A stretch of DNA of 64,000 bases, taken from the NCBI RefSeq assembly GCF_017086405.1, contig NZ_CP070973.1, positions 6,666,739-6,730,738 of the forward strand. Direction: 5' to 3'. This DNA comes from Mycobacterium gordonae (lineage in GTDB: Bacteria; Actinomycetota; Actinomycetes; Mycobacteriales; Mycobacteriaceae). The position numbers and the translations under genes are program-made. The notes under the pieces are model-generated. The model was not told where the DNA came from. It saw only the letters and a list, made by a program, of their open reading frames with translations, and did not search any database. Every line of letters starts with the position of its first letter. Position 1 is the stretch's first letter. Shown in pieces: positions 38,769-48,621 of the stretch.

Positions 38769-38930
38769 TTACTTGGGGCGTTTGAGGTAGGCGACGTGCT
38801 GCTCTCCGGTGGGGCCGGGCAACACCGCCACCAGCTCCCAGCCGTCGGCGCCCCACTGGTCGAGGATCTGCTTGGTGGCGTGGGTGAGCAGCGGAATCGT
38901 CGCGTACTCCCATGTGGTGGGTTGGGTCAT
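38769..38930 (-). CDS. DUF4177 small protein (Rv3678A-like)
   Basis: ATG 38930 gives 53 aa: MTQPTTWEYATIPLLTHATK, then WGADGWELVAVLPG, the DUF4177 signature (WEY...LNxxGxxGWELV). Function unknown. First gene of the unit running leftwards through RidA and the MBL hydrolase; divergent from the ATPase pair, with only 45 bases between starts. Confidence 0.87.
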   Translation of the reverse strand: MTQPTTWEYATIPLLTHATKQILDQWGADGWELVAVLPGPTGEQHVAYLKRPK

Positions 38931-38975
38931 GATCGCGAGCTTATCCGGCAAAACAGCAACGGCTAGCATGCGATA

Positions 38976-39998
38976 GTGGCTAACACATCGAGCGGCGGTA
39001 GTCCCGTCGGCTGGCCTTCGCGGTTGTCGAAGGCTCGCCTACATTTCGTGACCGGCAAGGGCGGTACCGGTAAGTCGACGATCGCGGCGGCGCTGGCGCT
39101 GACCCTGGCTGCTGGTGGACGCAAAGTGCTGCTGGTGGAAGTTGAAGGGCGTCAAGGGATTGCGCAACTCTTCGACGTTCCGCCGCTGCCCTACCAGGAA
39201 CTCAAGATCGCTACCGCCGAACGCGGCGGGCAGGTCAATGCACTGGCCATCGACATCGAGGCCGCTTTTCTGGAATACCTCGACATGTTCTACAACCTGG
39301 GTATCGCGGGTCGCGCGATGCGCCGCATCGGCGCCATCGAGTTCGCCACGACCATCGCGCCCGGTCTGCGTGACGTGCTGCTGACCGGCAAGATCAAGGA
39401 GTCCGTGATCCGGCTGAACAAGGGGGCCAAGAATCCCGTCTATGACGCGATCGTTGTCGACGCACCCCCGACCGGACGCATCGCCCGCTTCCTTGATGTC
39501 ACCAAGGCGGTGTCGGATCTGGCTAAGGGCGGGCCCGTGCATTCGCAGGCCGAAGGGGTGGTCAAGCTGCTGCATTCCGACCAGACCGCCATCCACCTGG
39601 TGACACTGCTGGAAGCGCTGCCGGTGCAGGAAACTCTGGAAGCCATCGAGGAACTCGCCGAGATGGAGCTACCGATCGGCAGCGTGATCGTGAACCGCAA
39701 CATCCCCGCCTATCTCGACAACGACGACCTGGCGAAAGCCGCCGAGGGTGTGGTGGACGCCGATGCCGTACGTTCCGGGCTGGCCATGGCCGGGATCGAA
39801 CTCGAAGACGACGACTTCGCGGGCCTGCTCACCGAGACCATCGAGCACGCCACCCGGATCAGCGCCCGCTCGGAGACCGCCCAGCAACTCGAATCGCTGC
39901 AAGTGCCGAGGCTGGAACTGCCGACGATCTCCGACGGGGTCGACCTGGGCAGCCTGTATGAACTTTCGGAAGTACTTGCGCAACAGGGGGTTCGGTGA
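38976..39998 (+). CDS. Get3/ArsA-like anion-transporter ATPase, subunit A (Rv3679)
   Basis: GTG 38976, 340 aa as in Rv3679. Deviant Walker [17 protein letters not shown], switch I-type [12 protein letters not shown], and [15 protein letters not shown] (switch II; P-loop GTPase/ATPase of the ArsA/GET3 class). In M. tuberculosis Rv3679 and Rv3680 form a heterodimer with Get3-like architecture. Cytoplasmic. It is translationally coupled to the next gene (GTGA overlap). Confidence 0.94.
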   Translation: MANTSSGGSPVGWPSRLSKARLHFVTGKGGTGKSTIAAALALTLAAGGRKVLLVEVEGRQGIAQLFDVPPLPYQELKIATAERGGQVNALAIDIEAAFLEYLDMFYNLGIAGRAMRRIGAIEFATTIAPGLRDVLLTGKIKESVIRLNKGAKNPVYDAIVVDAPPTGRIARFLDVTKAVSDLAKGGPVHSQAEGVVKLLHSDQTAIHLVTLLEALPVQETLEAIEELAEMELPIGSVIVNRNIPAYLDNDDLAKAAEGVVDADAVRSGLAMAGIELEDDDFAGLLTETIEHATRISARSETAQQLESLQVPRLELPTISDGVDLGSLYELSEVLAQQGVR

Positions 39999-41137
39999 CC
40001 ATGACCCAGGCACATAAGCCGAAGACCCTTGATATGGCGGCGATTCTGGCTGACACGACCAACCGCGTGGTGGTGTGCTGCGGCGCCGGCGGTGTCGGCA
40101 AGACCACCACCGCCGCGGCGATCGCGCTGCGCGCCGCCGAATATGGGCGCACCGTAGTGGTTTTGACGATCGACCCGGCCAAGCGACTCGCACAAGCGTT
40201 GGGAGTCAACGACCTCGGCAACACTCCGCAACGCGTTCCATTGGCGCCCGAGGTGCCCGGCGAGCTGCACGCGATGATGCTCGACATGCGCCGCACGTTC
40301 GACGAGATGGTGGTCCAGTACTCGGGATCCGATCGGGCCCAATCGATTTTGGACAACCAGTTCTATCAGACGGTCGCCACGTCACTGGCCGGCACGCAGG
40401 AATACATGGCCATGGAGAAGCTGGGCCAACTGCTGGCACAGGACCGGTGGGACCTCGTCGTGGTCGACACGCCGCCATCCCGCAACGCCCTGGACTTCCT
40501 GGACGCCCCCAAGCGCCTGGGCAGCTTCATGGACAGCCGGCTGTGGCGGCTGTTACTGGCCCCCGGCCGCGGCATCGGGCGGCTGGTCACCGGCGCGATG
40601 GGTCTGGCGATGAAGGCGATGTCGACGATCCTGGGCTCCCAGATGCTGGGCGACGCGGCGGCGTTCGTGCAATCGCTGGACGCGACGTTCGGCGGTTTCC
40701 GGGAGAAGGCCGACCGCACCTACGCGCTACTGAAGCGGCGTGGCACCCAGTTCGTGGTCGTCTCGGCCGCCGAGCCCGACGCGTTGCGGGAAGCGGCTTT
40801 CTTCGTCGACCGGCTGTCCCAGGAAGGGATGCCGCTGGCCGGACTGGTCTTGAACCGCACGCACCCGCCGCTGTGTGCACTACCCGTCGAGCGGGCCATC
40901 GATGCCACCGAGAAGCTGGAGTCCGAAGCAGGCGGCTCGGACGCCGCGGCGTTGGCGGCGGCCGTGCTGCACATCCATGCCGATCGCGGCCAAACGGCCA
41001 AACGAGAGATCCGGCTGTTGTCCCGCTTCACCGGCGCCCACCCGCACGTGCCGGTGATCGGAGTGCCCTCACTCCCGTTCGACGTCTCGGATCTGGAGGC
41101 GCTGCGCGCCCTGGCTGACCAGATCACGTCTGCCTGA
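39995..41137 (+). CDS. Get3/ArsA-like ATPase, subunit B (Rv3680)
   Basis: GTG 39995 overlaps the preceding stop by 4 bases; 380 aa (an ATG two codons later is possible). [18 protein letters not shown]-loop, [13 protein letters not shown] switch [17 protein letters not shown] switch II. The middle contains a hydrophobic helical region ([20 protein letters not shown]) that in Get3 relatives binds hydrophobic substrates. The partner of the preceding protein. Confidence 0.94.
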   Translation: MTMTQAHKPKTLDMAAILADTTNRVVVCCGAGGVGKTTTAAAIALRAAEYGRTVVVLTIDPAKRLAQALGVNDLGNTPQRVPLAPEVPGELHAMMLDMRRTFDEMVVQYSGSDRAQSILDNQFYQTVATSLAGTQEYMAMEKLGQLLAQDRWDLVVVDTPPSRNALDFLDAPKRLGSFMDSRLWRLLLAPGRGIGRLVTGAMGLAMKAMSTILGSQMLGDAAAFVQSLDATFGGFREKADRTYALLKRRGTQFVVVSAAEPDALREAAFFVDRLSQEGMPLAGLVLNRTHPPLCALPVERAIDATEKLESEAGGSDAAALAAAVLHIHADRGQTAKREIRLLSRFTGAHPHVPVIGVPSLPFDVSDLEALRALADQITSA

Positions 41138-41176
41138 TTGTCCTTTGACCTGCGGTGATGTCCGCGCATCCGACGG

Positions 41177-41583
41177 GTTATTTGACGTCCATTCAACGGC
41201 GACCACGGTCACCGCGCATGTCTACAGCCCCCGAAACCCATCTGACCTGCATTAATACAGCGCCTCGGATACTTAGCTAAGCTAGGCTGTAACAATAAAG
41301 TAATGATGAATGACGGCCTGGGCCGCGGCCGAAACGACGTCGGGCGATCCCCACCCACGGCGCCCCGAGATCCGGCTCGAACGCTCGGTGAGTTACGCCT
41401 GTCGCTGACTCTGTAAAGGCGACGCGACCAGCGACGATACCGTGCTCAGCAGGCGTTATTTGACGCCGAATCCGCGGCGCTCGCTAACGGACACCTGTCC
41501 GGTACCCGCAAAACAGCCGCTGAACAGCGAAAACGTCCTAAGCGAAAACAGCGCGCAGCTAAGCTGTAATAAGAAAGTAATGA
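41177..41583 (+). repeat. Duplicated promoter-like module, about 277 bases apart
   Basis: Two modules share a left box GTTATTTGACG (41177 and 41455) and a right box TA(G/A)GCTGTAAxAAxAAAGTAATGA (41283 and 41560). The boxes are about 105 bases apart in each copy, while the sequence between them has diverged. TA(G/A)GCT fits the mycobacterial -10 pattern TANNNT, and each copy places an ATG 14-15 bases after it (41303, 41580). The 41138-41629 interval otherwise holds no supported gene. Confidence 0.6.
41303..41416 (+). CDS. Possible 37-aa small protein behind the first module
   Basis: ATG 41303 opens 37 codons (MMNDGLGRGRNDVG...) to TAA 41416. There is no Shine-Dalgarno site; the predicted transcript would start only a few bases before the ATG. 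The second module's ATG (41580) leads into a frame antisense to whiB4. Support is limited to the promoter-like box, so this may be non-coding RNA instead. Confidence 0.25.
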   Translation: MMNDGLGRGRNDVGRSPPTAPRDPARTLGELRLSLTL

Positions 41584-41629
41584 GCAACACACCCGCCGCG
41601 GGGGCGGAACGGCTCAGCGCCCGTGACTG

Positions 41630-41980
41630 TCAGACGATGTTGCGGCGCTTGCGCTTGTCGAAGTACTCCGACCAGGAAACGACCTCGGGGTGTTGCTTGA
41701 GCAGCGCACGGCGCTGACGCTCGGTCATACCGCCCCAGACGCCGAATTCGACCTTGTTGTCGAGCGCGTCCGCGCCGCATTCCTGCATTACAGGGCAGTG
41801 CCGGCAGATGACTGCCGCCTTACGCTGGGCGGCTCCACGTACGAACAGCTCGTCGGGGTCCGTTGCCCGGCACAACGCCTGCGACACCCAGGTGATGCGC
41901 TCTTCAGCTTCGACGCTGCGGAGCAGGTTCCCTGTGGACGTGAGGTTGGTCCTTCGTGCGCCCGGGCGTGTTCCTGACAC
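41630..41980 (-). CDS. whiB4: WhiB4 iron-sulfur redox regulator
   Basis: GTG 41980 follows GGAAGGAAGGGA; 116 aa (Rv3681c is 118). Four cluster ligands C37, C59, C62 and C68 (C-x21-C-x2-C-x5-C) bind [4Fe-4S]; GVWGGMTERQRRAL is the WhiB beta-turn, followed by a basic DNA-binding tail (KRKRRN). In M. tuberculosis WhiB4 senses oxygen/NO and controls antioxidant genes. Placed divergently to ponA2. Confidence 0.95.
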   Translation of the reverse strand: MSGTRPGARRTNLTSTGNLLRSVEAEERITWVSQALCRATDPDELFVRGAAQRKAAVICRHCPVMQECGADALDNKVEFGVWGGMTERQRRALLKQHPEVVSWSEYFDKRKRRNIV

Positions 41981-42343
41981 GAGCTGATCCCTTCCTTCCG
42001 ACCCCCGCTCGCGGGGGCCCTCTTCGGGTACCAGCCGACGATGCGTTTACAGCCACAAAGTGCACATCGGTGTTACCTGAATCTCACTGCGTGTCTAAGT
42101 TAGGGGGTCGACCGCCAATTGCGCAACAGTCCGATAACGCTTTTTCTGGGACGTCCGTGCCGTCTTGCGTCGCTCAGCCGGGGAAAACAGGATCGACTTG
42201 TCCGGCTTTGGGCCTCTGACCAGTAATGTCGCAGGAATTGCACAGCTTCGAGGGCTAGCCAACCTGTTCAACAACTGCTAAAGAATTTTTTTCCCAAGCC
42301 GCACGGCGCGGAGGCGTGACGAGAGGTCGCTACTGTAGTACGC
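41981..42343. promoter_or_regulatory. whiB4-ponA2 divergent region with leader hairpin
   Basis: This 363-bp interval must hold both promoters. CCCCCG (42002-42007) and CGGGGG (42012-42017) form a tight hairpin with a CTCG loop 12 bases before the whiB4 ribosome-binding region, so it would lie in the whiB4 leader. AT-rich sequence around 42280-42293 (AAAGAATTTTTTTC) is just ahead of ponA2. No small gene is visible. Confidence 0.5.
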
Positions 42344-44770
42344 ATGTCCGAGCGCCCCCCGGTCGCACTCACGCTGCTGAAGCTCGCAGGCTTCTGTCTG
42401 CTCGCCAGCGTGGTGGCCACCGCGCTGATGTTCCCACTCGCTGGTGGCGTCGGGCTGATGTCCAACCGGGCTTCGGAGGTCGTTGCCAACGGCTCGGCCC
42501 AGCTTCTCGAGGGACAGGTGCCGGCGGTGTCGACAATGGTCGACGCGAAGGGCAACACCATCGCGTGGCTGTACTCCCAGCGCCGTTTCGAGGTGCCGTC
42601 CGACAAGATCGCCAACACCATGAAACTGGCAATCGTTTCGATCGAGGACAAGCGGTTCGCCGACCACAACGGTGTGGACTGGAAGGGCACCCTGACCGGC
42701 CTGGCCGGCTACGCCTCCGGCGACGTCGAAACCCGCGGCGGTTCGACCATCGAGCAGCAGTACATCAAGAACTACCAACTGCTGGTCACGGCACAGACCG
42801 ATGCGGAGAAGCGTGCGGCCGTCGAAACCACCCCGGCCCGCAAGCTGCGGGAGATCCGGATGGCGCTCACGCTGGACAAGACCTTCACCAAACCCGAGAT
42901 CCTCACCCGCTACCTGAACCTGGTCTCCTTCGGGAACAACTCGTTCGGAATCCAGGACGCCGCCCAGACCTACTTCGGGGTCAATGCGATCGACCTGAAC
43001 TGGCAGCAGGCGGCGCTGCTGGCCGGCATGGTGCAGTCGACCAGCGCGCTCAACCCCTACACCAACCCCGAGGGCGCGTTGGCCCGACGCAACCTGGTGC
43101 TCGACACCATGATCGAGAACATTCCCGGCGAGGCCGACGCGCTGCGCGCGGCCAAAACCCAGCCGCTGGGGATCCTGCCGCAGCCCAACGAACTGCCCCG
43201 CGGCTGCATCGCCGCCGGCGATCGCGCCTTCTTCTGCGACTACGTGCAGGAGTACCTGTCGCGCGCGGGTATCAGTAAAGACCAGGTGGCCCGTGGCGGC
43301 TACCTGATCCGCACCACGCTGGACCCTGACGTCCAGATCCCGGTGAAGTCGGCCATCGACAGGTTCGCTCCCCCGACGCTGAGTGGCATCTCGAGCGTGA
43401 TGAGCGTGATCCTGCCCGGCAAGACATCGCACAAAGTGGTGGCGATGGCCAGCAACCGCAAGTACGGCCTGGACACCGAGGCCGGTGAGACGATGCGGCC
43501 GCAGCCGTTCTCGCTGGTCGGCGACGGCGCCGGATCCATCTTCAAGATCTTCACCACGGCCGCCGCCCTGGATATGGGCATGGGCATCAACGCCCAGCTC
43601 GATGTCCCGCCCCGCTTCCAGGGCAAGGGTCTGGGTAGCGGTGGCGCCAAGGGCTGCCCGAAGGACACCTGGTGCGTCATCAACGCCGGCAACTACCGGG
43701 GCAGCATGAGCGTGACCGACGCGCTGGCAACCTCGCCCAACACCGCCTTCGCCAAGCTCATCTCGCAGGTCGGGGTGTCGCGGACGGTGGACATGGCCAT
43801 CAAGCTCGGTCTGCGCTCCTACGCCAATCCCGGCACCGCGCGCGACTACAACCCGGACAGCAACGAGAGCCTGGCCGACTTCGTCAAACGGCAGAACATC
43901 GGGTCCTTCACCCTCGGCCCCATCGAGGTCAACGCACTGGAGCTGTCCAATGTCGCGGCCACCCTCTCGTCCGGCGGCATGTGGTGTCCGCCGAACCCCA
44001 TCGACAAGCTGATCGACCGCAACGGCAACGAAGTCTCGGTCACTACCGAGACCTGTGAGCAGGTGGTCCCCGAAGGTCTGGCCAACACCCTCGCCAACGC
44101 CATGAGCAAGGACGCGGTGGGCAGCGGCACCGCCGCCGGGTCCGCTGGAGCGGCGGGCTGGACCCTGCCGATGTCCGGCAAGACCGGCACCACGGAGGCG
44201 CACCGGTCCTCCGGATTCGTCGGCTTCACCAACCGTTACGCCGCGGCCAACTACATCTACGACGACTCGCCCTCGCCTACCGACCTGTGCTCGGCGCCGC
44301 TGCGGCACTGCGGCAGCGGTGACCTATACGGCGGTAACGAGCCCGCGCGCACCTGGTTCACGGCGCTGCAGCCGATCGCCAACAACTTCGGTGAGGTGCA
44401 TCTGCCGCCCACCGATCCCCGGTACATGGACGGTTCACCAGCCGGGCGGGTGCCCAGTGTGGCCGGTCTGGATATCGACCAGGCGCGTCAGCGGCTCAGG
44501 GATGCCGGTTTCCAGGTCGCCGACCAGCCCAACTCGGTCAACAGCAGCGCTAAGTACGGCGAGGTGGTCGGAACTTCGCCCACCGGTCAGACCATCCCGG
44601 GCTCAATCGTGACGATTCAGATCAGCAACGGCATCCCACCACCACCACCGCCGCCGCCGGACGGCGGGTTGCCGCCGGAGGTCGTCGGATCGCAGGTTGT
44701 CGAAATTCCGGGGCTGCCACCGATCACCATTCCGCTGTTGGCGCCTCCGCCGCCGGCTCCTCCCCCATAG
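42344..44770 (+). CDS. ponA2: Class A penicillin-binding protein PonA2
   Basis: 808 aa (Rv3682 is 810). N-terminal membrane anchor (LLKLAGFCLLASVVATALMFP). Glycosyltransferase 51 domain with VSIEDKRFADHNGVDW and GGSTIEQQYIKNY. The transpeptidase has SIFK with Ser at residue 398, SPN in TSPNTAFAKL, and SGKTGTTE near 612-619. A PASTA-type C-terminal segment (VPSVAGLDIDQARQRL...) and a Pro-rich tail (PPPPPPPPDGGLPP) complete it. A bifunctional peptidoglycan synthase; in M. tuberculosis it is needed for stress tolerance. Followed closely by a metallophosphoesterase gene. Confidence 0.96.
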   Translation: MSERPPVALTLLKLAGFCLLASVVATALMFPLAGGVGLMSNRASEVVANGSAQLLEGQVPAVSTMVDAKGNTIAWLYSQRRFEVPSDKIANTMKLAIVSIEDKRFADHNGVDWKGTLTGLAGYASGDVETRGGSTIEQQYIKNYQLLVTAQTDAEKRAAVETTPARKLREIRMALTLDKTFTKPEILTRYLNLVSFGNNSFGIQDAAQTYFGVNAIDLNWQQAALLAGMVQSTSALNPYTNPEGALARRNLVLDTMIENIPGEADALRAAKTQPLGILPQPNELPRGCIAAGDRAFFCDYVQEYLSRAGISKDQVARGGYLIRTTLDPDVQIPVKSAIDRFAPPTLSGISSVMSVILPGKTSHKVVAMASNRKYGLDTEAGETMRPQPFSLVGDGAGSIFKIFTTAAALDMGMGINAQLDVPPRFQGKGLGSGGAKGCPKDTWCVINAGNYRGSMSVTDALATSPNTAFAKLISQVGVSRTVDMAIKLGLRSYANPGTARDYNPDSNESLADFVKRQNIGSFTLGPIEVNALELSNVAATLSSGGMWCPPNPIDKLIDRNGNEVSVTTETCEQVVPEGLANTLANAMSKDAVGSGTAAGSAGAAGWTLPMSGKTGTTEAHRSSGFVGFTNRYAAANYIYDDSPSPTDLCSAPLRHCGSGDLYGGNEPARTWFTALQPIANNFGEVHLPPTDPRYMDGSPAGRVPSVAGLDIDQARQRLRDAGFQVADQPNSVNSSAKYGEVVGTSPTGQTIPGSIVTIQISNGIPPPPPPPPDGGLPPEVVGSQVVEIPGLPPITIPLLAPPPPAPPP

Positions 44771-44840
44771 GCGCCTGGTAGGCGCTGATCGCGGGAAGAG
44801 CCGCGCGTCGAGTCGGTCACCGGGCAGTAAACTGCCTGGC

Positions 44841-45800
44841 ATGGCTGAGGTACTCCCCGTCGTGTTAAGGACCGGCGCCGCGGCGCTCGGCTCAGCGGTG
44901 GCCGGGATCGGCTACGCCGCGTTCGTCGAGCGCAACGCCTTCGTGCTGCGCGAGATCACCATGCCGGTTTTGAGCCCCGGTTCCACCCCGCTGCGGGTGC
45001 TGCACATCAGCGACCTGCACATGACACCCAACCAGCGGCGCAAACAGGCCTGGCTGCGCGAATTGGCCAGCTGGGAGCCCGATCTAGTGGTAAATACCGG
45101 CGACAACCTGGCGCACCCCAAAGCGGTTCCCGCGGTGGTGCAGTCCCTGGGCGATCTACTGTCCCGGCCCGGTGTCTTCGTCTTCGGCAGCAACGACTAT
45201 TTCGGCCCCCGCCTAAAGAACCCGATGAACTATCTGACCAACCCGGATCACCGGATCAAGGGCGAGCCGCTGCCCTGGCAGGACCTGCGGGCGGCGTTCA
45301 CCGAACGGGGGTGGCAGGACCTCACGCACAATCGCCGCGAGTTCGAGGTGGCGGGCCTGCACGTCGCGGCAGCGGGTGTGGATGACCCGCATATCGACCG
45401 CGACCGCTACGACACCATCGCCGGGCCGGCCAGTCCGGCCGCCAATCTGCAGCTGGGCCTGGTGCACTCGCCGGAACCGCGGGTGCTGGACCGCTTCGCC
45501 GCCGACGGATACCAACTGATCATGGCCGGTCACACGCACGGTGGCCAGCTGTGCCTGCCGTTCTACGGCGCGTTGGTCACGAACTGCGGTCTGGACCGCT
45601 CCCGGGCCAAGGGCGCCTCCCAGTGGGGCTCCAACACCCGGCTGCATGTCTCCGCGGGGATCGGAACGTCGCCATTCGCGCCGGTGCGGTTCTGCTGCCG
45701 GCCGGAGGCGACCCTGCTGACGTTAATCGCCACCCCGATGGGCGGCCGGGATTCGACCAGCAACCTGGGGCGCTCGCAGCCAACAGTGTCCGTGCGTTGA
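44841..45800 (+). CDS. Membrane-associated metallophosphoesterase (Rv3683)
   Basis: ATG 44841 gives 319 aa, as in Rv3683; the frame extends upstream into the ponA2 3' end without support. Motifs: [10 protein letters not shown] (metal site 1), [16 protein letters not shown] in place of the usual GNHD (Ser for the first-shell-neighbouring residue), and [14 protein letters not shown]. The calcineurin-like YkuE/LpxH-related group often acts on lipid or nucleotide phosphates. The substrate is unknown. The TGA stop overlaps the TTG start of the next gene. Confidence 0.92.
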   Translation: MAEVLPVVLRTGAAALGSAVAGIGYAAFVERNAFVLREITMPVLSPGSTPLRVLHISDLHMTPNQRRKQAWLRELASWEPDLVVNTGDNLAHPKAVPAVVQSLGDLLSRPGVFVFGSNDYFGPRLKNPMNYLTNPDHRIKGEPLPWQDLRAAFTERGWQDLTHNRREFEVAGLHVAAAGVDDPHIDRDRYDTIAGPASPAANLQLGLVHSPEPRVLDRFAADGYQLIMAGHTHGGQLCLPFYGALVTNCGLDRSRAKGASQWGSNTRLHVSAGIGTSPFAPVRFCCRPEATLLTLIATPMGGRDSTSNLGRSQPTVSVR

Positions 45801-46899
45801 CACAAACCCGCATCGCGGCCCGCAGCCTCTCCCGCAGCTGGACCGACAATGCGATCCGGTTGATCGAGGCGGACGCGAGACGCAGCGCCGACACCCATCT
45901 GCTGCGTTACCCGTTGCCCGCCGGGTGGGGCGATAGCGCCGGAGTGGAGCTCTACCTCAAGGACGAGACGACCCACATCACCGGAAGCCTCAAGCACCGG
46001 CTTGCCCGTTCCCTGTTCCTCTACGCGTTGTGCAACGGCTGGATCGGTGAGGGCACCACGGTGGTGGAGGCGTCCTCGGGCTCCACCGCGGTGTCGGAGG
46101 CCTACTTCGCGGCGATGCTGGGGCTGCCGTTCGTCGCGGTGATGCCGGCGGCGACCAGCGCCGCCAAGATCGCTTTGATCGAATCACAGGGCGGCCGTTG
46201 CCATTTCGTGCAGAAGTCCAGTGAGGTCTATGCGGAGGCGGCGCGCGTCGCCGCGCAGACCGGGGGCCACTATCTCGATCAGTTCACCAACGCCGAACGC
46301 GCCACTGACTGGCGCGGCAACAACAACATCGCCGAGTCGATCTACTTGCAGATGGAGTTCGAGGCACACCCATCCCGGCCTGGATCGTGGTGGGCGCCGG
46401 CACCGGCGGCACCAGCGCCACGATCGGCCGTTACATCCGCTACCGCCGCCACGCGACCAGGTTGTGCGTCGTCGACCCGGAAAACTCCGCCTTCTTTCCC
46501 GCCTTCGTCGAGAACCGGCTCGACGTGGTGACCGGCGCGTCGTCACGGATCGAAGGCATCGGCCGGCCGCGGGTCGAGCCGTCGTTTCTGCCTTCGCTGG
46601 TCGACCGGATGGTCTCGGTGCCCGACGCGGCCTCAATCGCGGCCGCTCGCCATGTCAGCGCTGTCCTGGGCCGCCGGGTCGGCCCGTCGACGGGCACCAA
46701 TCTGTGGGGCGCGTTCGGCCTGCTGGCCGAGATGGTGGCCGCGGGCCGCCGAGGTTCGGTGGTGACGCTGCTGGCTGACAGCGGTGACCGCTACGCCGAC
46801 ACCTATTTCGACGACGAGTGGGTCGCCGCCCAGGGACTCGATCCCGGCCATGCCGCCCGGGCGCTCGTCGAATTCGAGCGTTACTGCCGCTGGGACTGA
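45797..46899 (+). pseudogene. Cysteine synthase-like PLP protein (Rv3684 homologue), frameshifted
   Basis: TTG 45797 (overlapping the previous TGA) starts [15 protein letters not shown]. The first part carries [10 protein letters not shown] with the PLP Lys and [20 protein letters not shown] (substrate loop). Near 46372-46376 one C is missing in the ACACCCATCCC stretch: the frame breaks and [19 protein letters not shown] resumes one frame over, running to TGA 46897-46899 with [10 protein letters not shown]. Both halves are otherwise intact, about 367 codons in total. Either a recent inactivation or a homopolymer sequencing error. The normal product is a fold-type II PLP enzyme, cysteine-synthase-like. 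Confidence 0.88.
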
Positions 46900-46960
46900 G
46901 CCGCCGACCTGCCGTTTGGGAGGTGGCCGCTCCGGTGCGATAGGCTGTCGAGGCTTCAAG

Positions 46961-47034
<74 letters not shown>

Positions 47035-47065
47035 CTTTTGTGATGTCTCAAGACATCGGAATTGT

Positions 47066-47095
47066 CCGAACCCTCGTTTAGGGTTCGGGTTTTTT
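47066..47095 (+). terminator. Intrinsic terminator after tRNA-Pro
   Basis: CCGAACCCT (47066-47074) pairs perfectly with AGGGTTCGG (47080-47088) around a 5-nt loop and is followed by GTTTTTT. It ends the tRNA transcript, although it lies inside the left end of the IS481-type element and overlaps the transposase stop codon on the other strand. Confidence 0.88.
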
Positions 47096-48123
47096 CTTTG
47101 GGCGGCCGGTGGGGGTGCCGCGGGGTTGGTAGTCCCTGGTGGGGTCCAGTGTTAGCTGGCGGAGGAGTTCGCCGGTGGTGGCGTGGATGATTCTGATGTT
47201 GAGGTCTTGGGCGAGGATCAGTACGCGGGTGCGGGTGTGGGTTCGGCCGATGCCGACGTGGTGGAGTCGGCCGGCGTGGCGCAGGGTGCGTTTTCCTTAT
47301 TGGTCGATGCGGTCGGTGCGGAGGCGGTTGTGGGTGTCTAGGCGTTGCCCGGGGGTGGCTTTGGGGCGTGCGGTGTAGGCGGTGGCCGGGCTGGCGTGGT
47401 GGGGTAGTTCGCGGTGTGGGCGGCGGTGGTTGTAAAGGTCGGTGAATTGGTCGAGTTGGGTTTGTAGTTCGGCGATGTTGGTGGCGCGGGGTTGGGCGGT
47501 GAGTCATTTTTTGAGGGTTTGGTGGAAGCATTCGACTTTGCCGCAGGTGGTGGGTGATTGGGGTGGAGTTGATCTGGACCACGCCCAGGCGGTGGAGTTC
47601 GGATTCCAGGTGGTTGCGGCCGCCTTTGCCGCCGGAGAAGCGGGTGGTGAAGACCATGCCGTTGTCAGTGAGCGTGGAGTACGGGATGCCCTGGGTGGCA
47701 CAGGCTTTGCGGAATTCGGCCTGGACGATGGGGCCGGTGATGCGGGGAGGACTTGGGCCGGCGCTGGGGTGTGGGAATGATGAGGCCGAAGGCGACCAGG
47801 TGGCGGTGGATGCTGGGTACTGACACCACCAGGCCGTGGTGGTGCTTGAGGTGCCAGGCGATGGTGTGGGGACCGTGGTCGAGTCCTTTGCTGGCAGTTC
47901 AGCGCGCAAGCCGGTGATCAGATCGACGGTGGCCTGCGGCAATCGGGGTTGGGCTGGTGTGCGGCCGGCGCGAGCGCAGCTCGAACGCGGCCTCGCCTTC
48001 AAGCCGGTACCGGGCGACCAGCTTTGAGATCCAGCCCTGAGACACCCCGTAATCACGGGCTACCTCAGATTGGCTACGACCCTCAATGACGACGGCAGTG
48101 ATGACCAGGCGGGCTTTCGACAC
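47078..48123 (-). pseudogene. IS481-family transposase, multiply disrupted
   Basis: The start (MSKARLVITAVVIEG, with the HTH SQSEVARDYGVSQGWISKLV) is at 48123. The middle appears in another frame (GIPYSTLTDNGMVFTTRFSG with a catalytic Asp), then GKVECFHQTLK with the catalytic Glu in a third frame. In-frame stops follow LKK near 47504 and after RIDQ near 47297. The C-terminus LRHAGRLHHVGIGRTHTRT and DPTRDYQPRGTPTGRPKKK ends at TAA 47078-47080. Several frameshifts and stops make it non-functional. Confidence 0.85.
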
Positions 48124-48194
48124 CCGCTGACGCTGAACCCATCAACTATTCCGATGTCTTAAGACACGCTATTCCTATGTCCTGAAACCACACA

Positions 48195-48320
48195 CCGCCA
48201 CCCCGACTTTGATGTCTCTAGGACACTCACACACGGCCTGGACCTCGTTCCGAGGGCCAGGCGTTTATCTGGGCGCCGGCTGGGATGCTGCGGGGTGGGT
48301 GGTCCCTGGTGGACACAAGG
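48195..48320. repeat. Second copy of tRNA-Pro 3' end plus IS481 left end
   Basis: CCGCCACCCCGACTTT (48195-48210) repeats 47023-47038, the last bases of tRNA-Pro and what follows. After it come TGTCTCTAGGACA (like the IS inverted repeat), a hairpin GCCTGGACCTCG-TTC-CGAGGGCCAGGC followed by GTTT, and GGTCCCTGGTGG, all aligning with the left end of the 47044 element. This is a truncated, diverged second IS-type end behind a duplicated tRNA 3' end. Confidence 0.7.
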
Positions 48321-48621
48321 CGCGGATCGGGCGTGGGTTCGGGCGACGCAGCTGTGCTCATCCTGAATGCCGGTCTCTATCCGCTGTGGGCGCGACGTTC
48401 CTGGCCACAAGACCACGCTTCGACACCCCCACACCGCCACCGTTGTCCAGGTGATGCGAACACACGCCACTTCGGGCAATTTCCCGCCTGCCGCACAAAA
48501 TGTTAATAAGCGGTAATCGTTGTGAGTTCTGCAACGTTTTATTGCGATATGTGCGCTAGACGCAGAGGGTTTGGCGGCGTTATCTGACTATCGAGTACCG
48601 AATTTAGCGAAGGGTCTCGTC
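48321..48621. other. Intergenic region upstream of PE_PGRS gene
   Basis: About 300 bases with no supported gene. The left half may be further decay of the second IS copy; the right half is less GC-rich (TGTTAATAAGCGGTAATCG near 48502) and presumably holds the PE_PGRS promoter. A GAAGGG ribosome site lies at about 48608-48613. Confidence 0.45.

Larger units (their letters stand above)
47044..48166 (-). mobile_element. Decayed IS481-family element
   Basis: Terminal inverted repeats are visible: TGTCTCAAGACATCGGAATTGT at the left (47044-47065) and, read from the right, TGTCTTAAGACATCGGAATAGT (48166-48145), 20 of 22 matching. The 1123-bp element carries one transposase gene on the minus strand, now broken. 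No clear target-site duplication flanks it. It begins 9 bases after tRNA-Pro. Confidence 0.85.
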
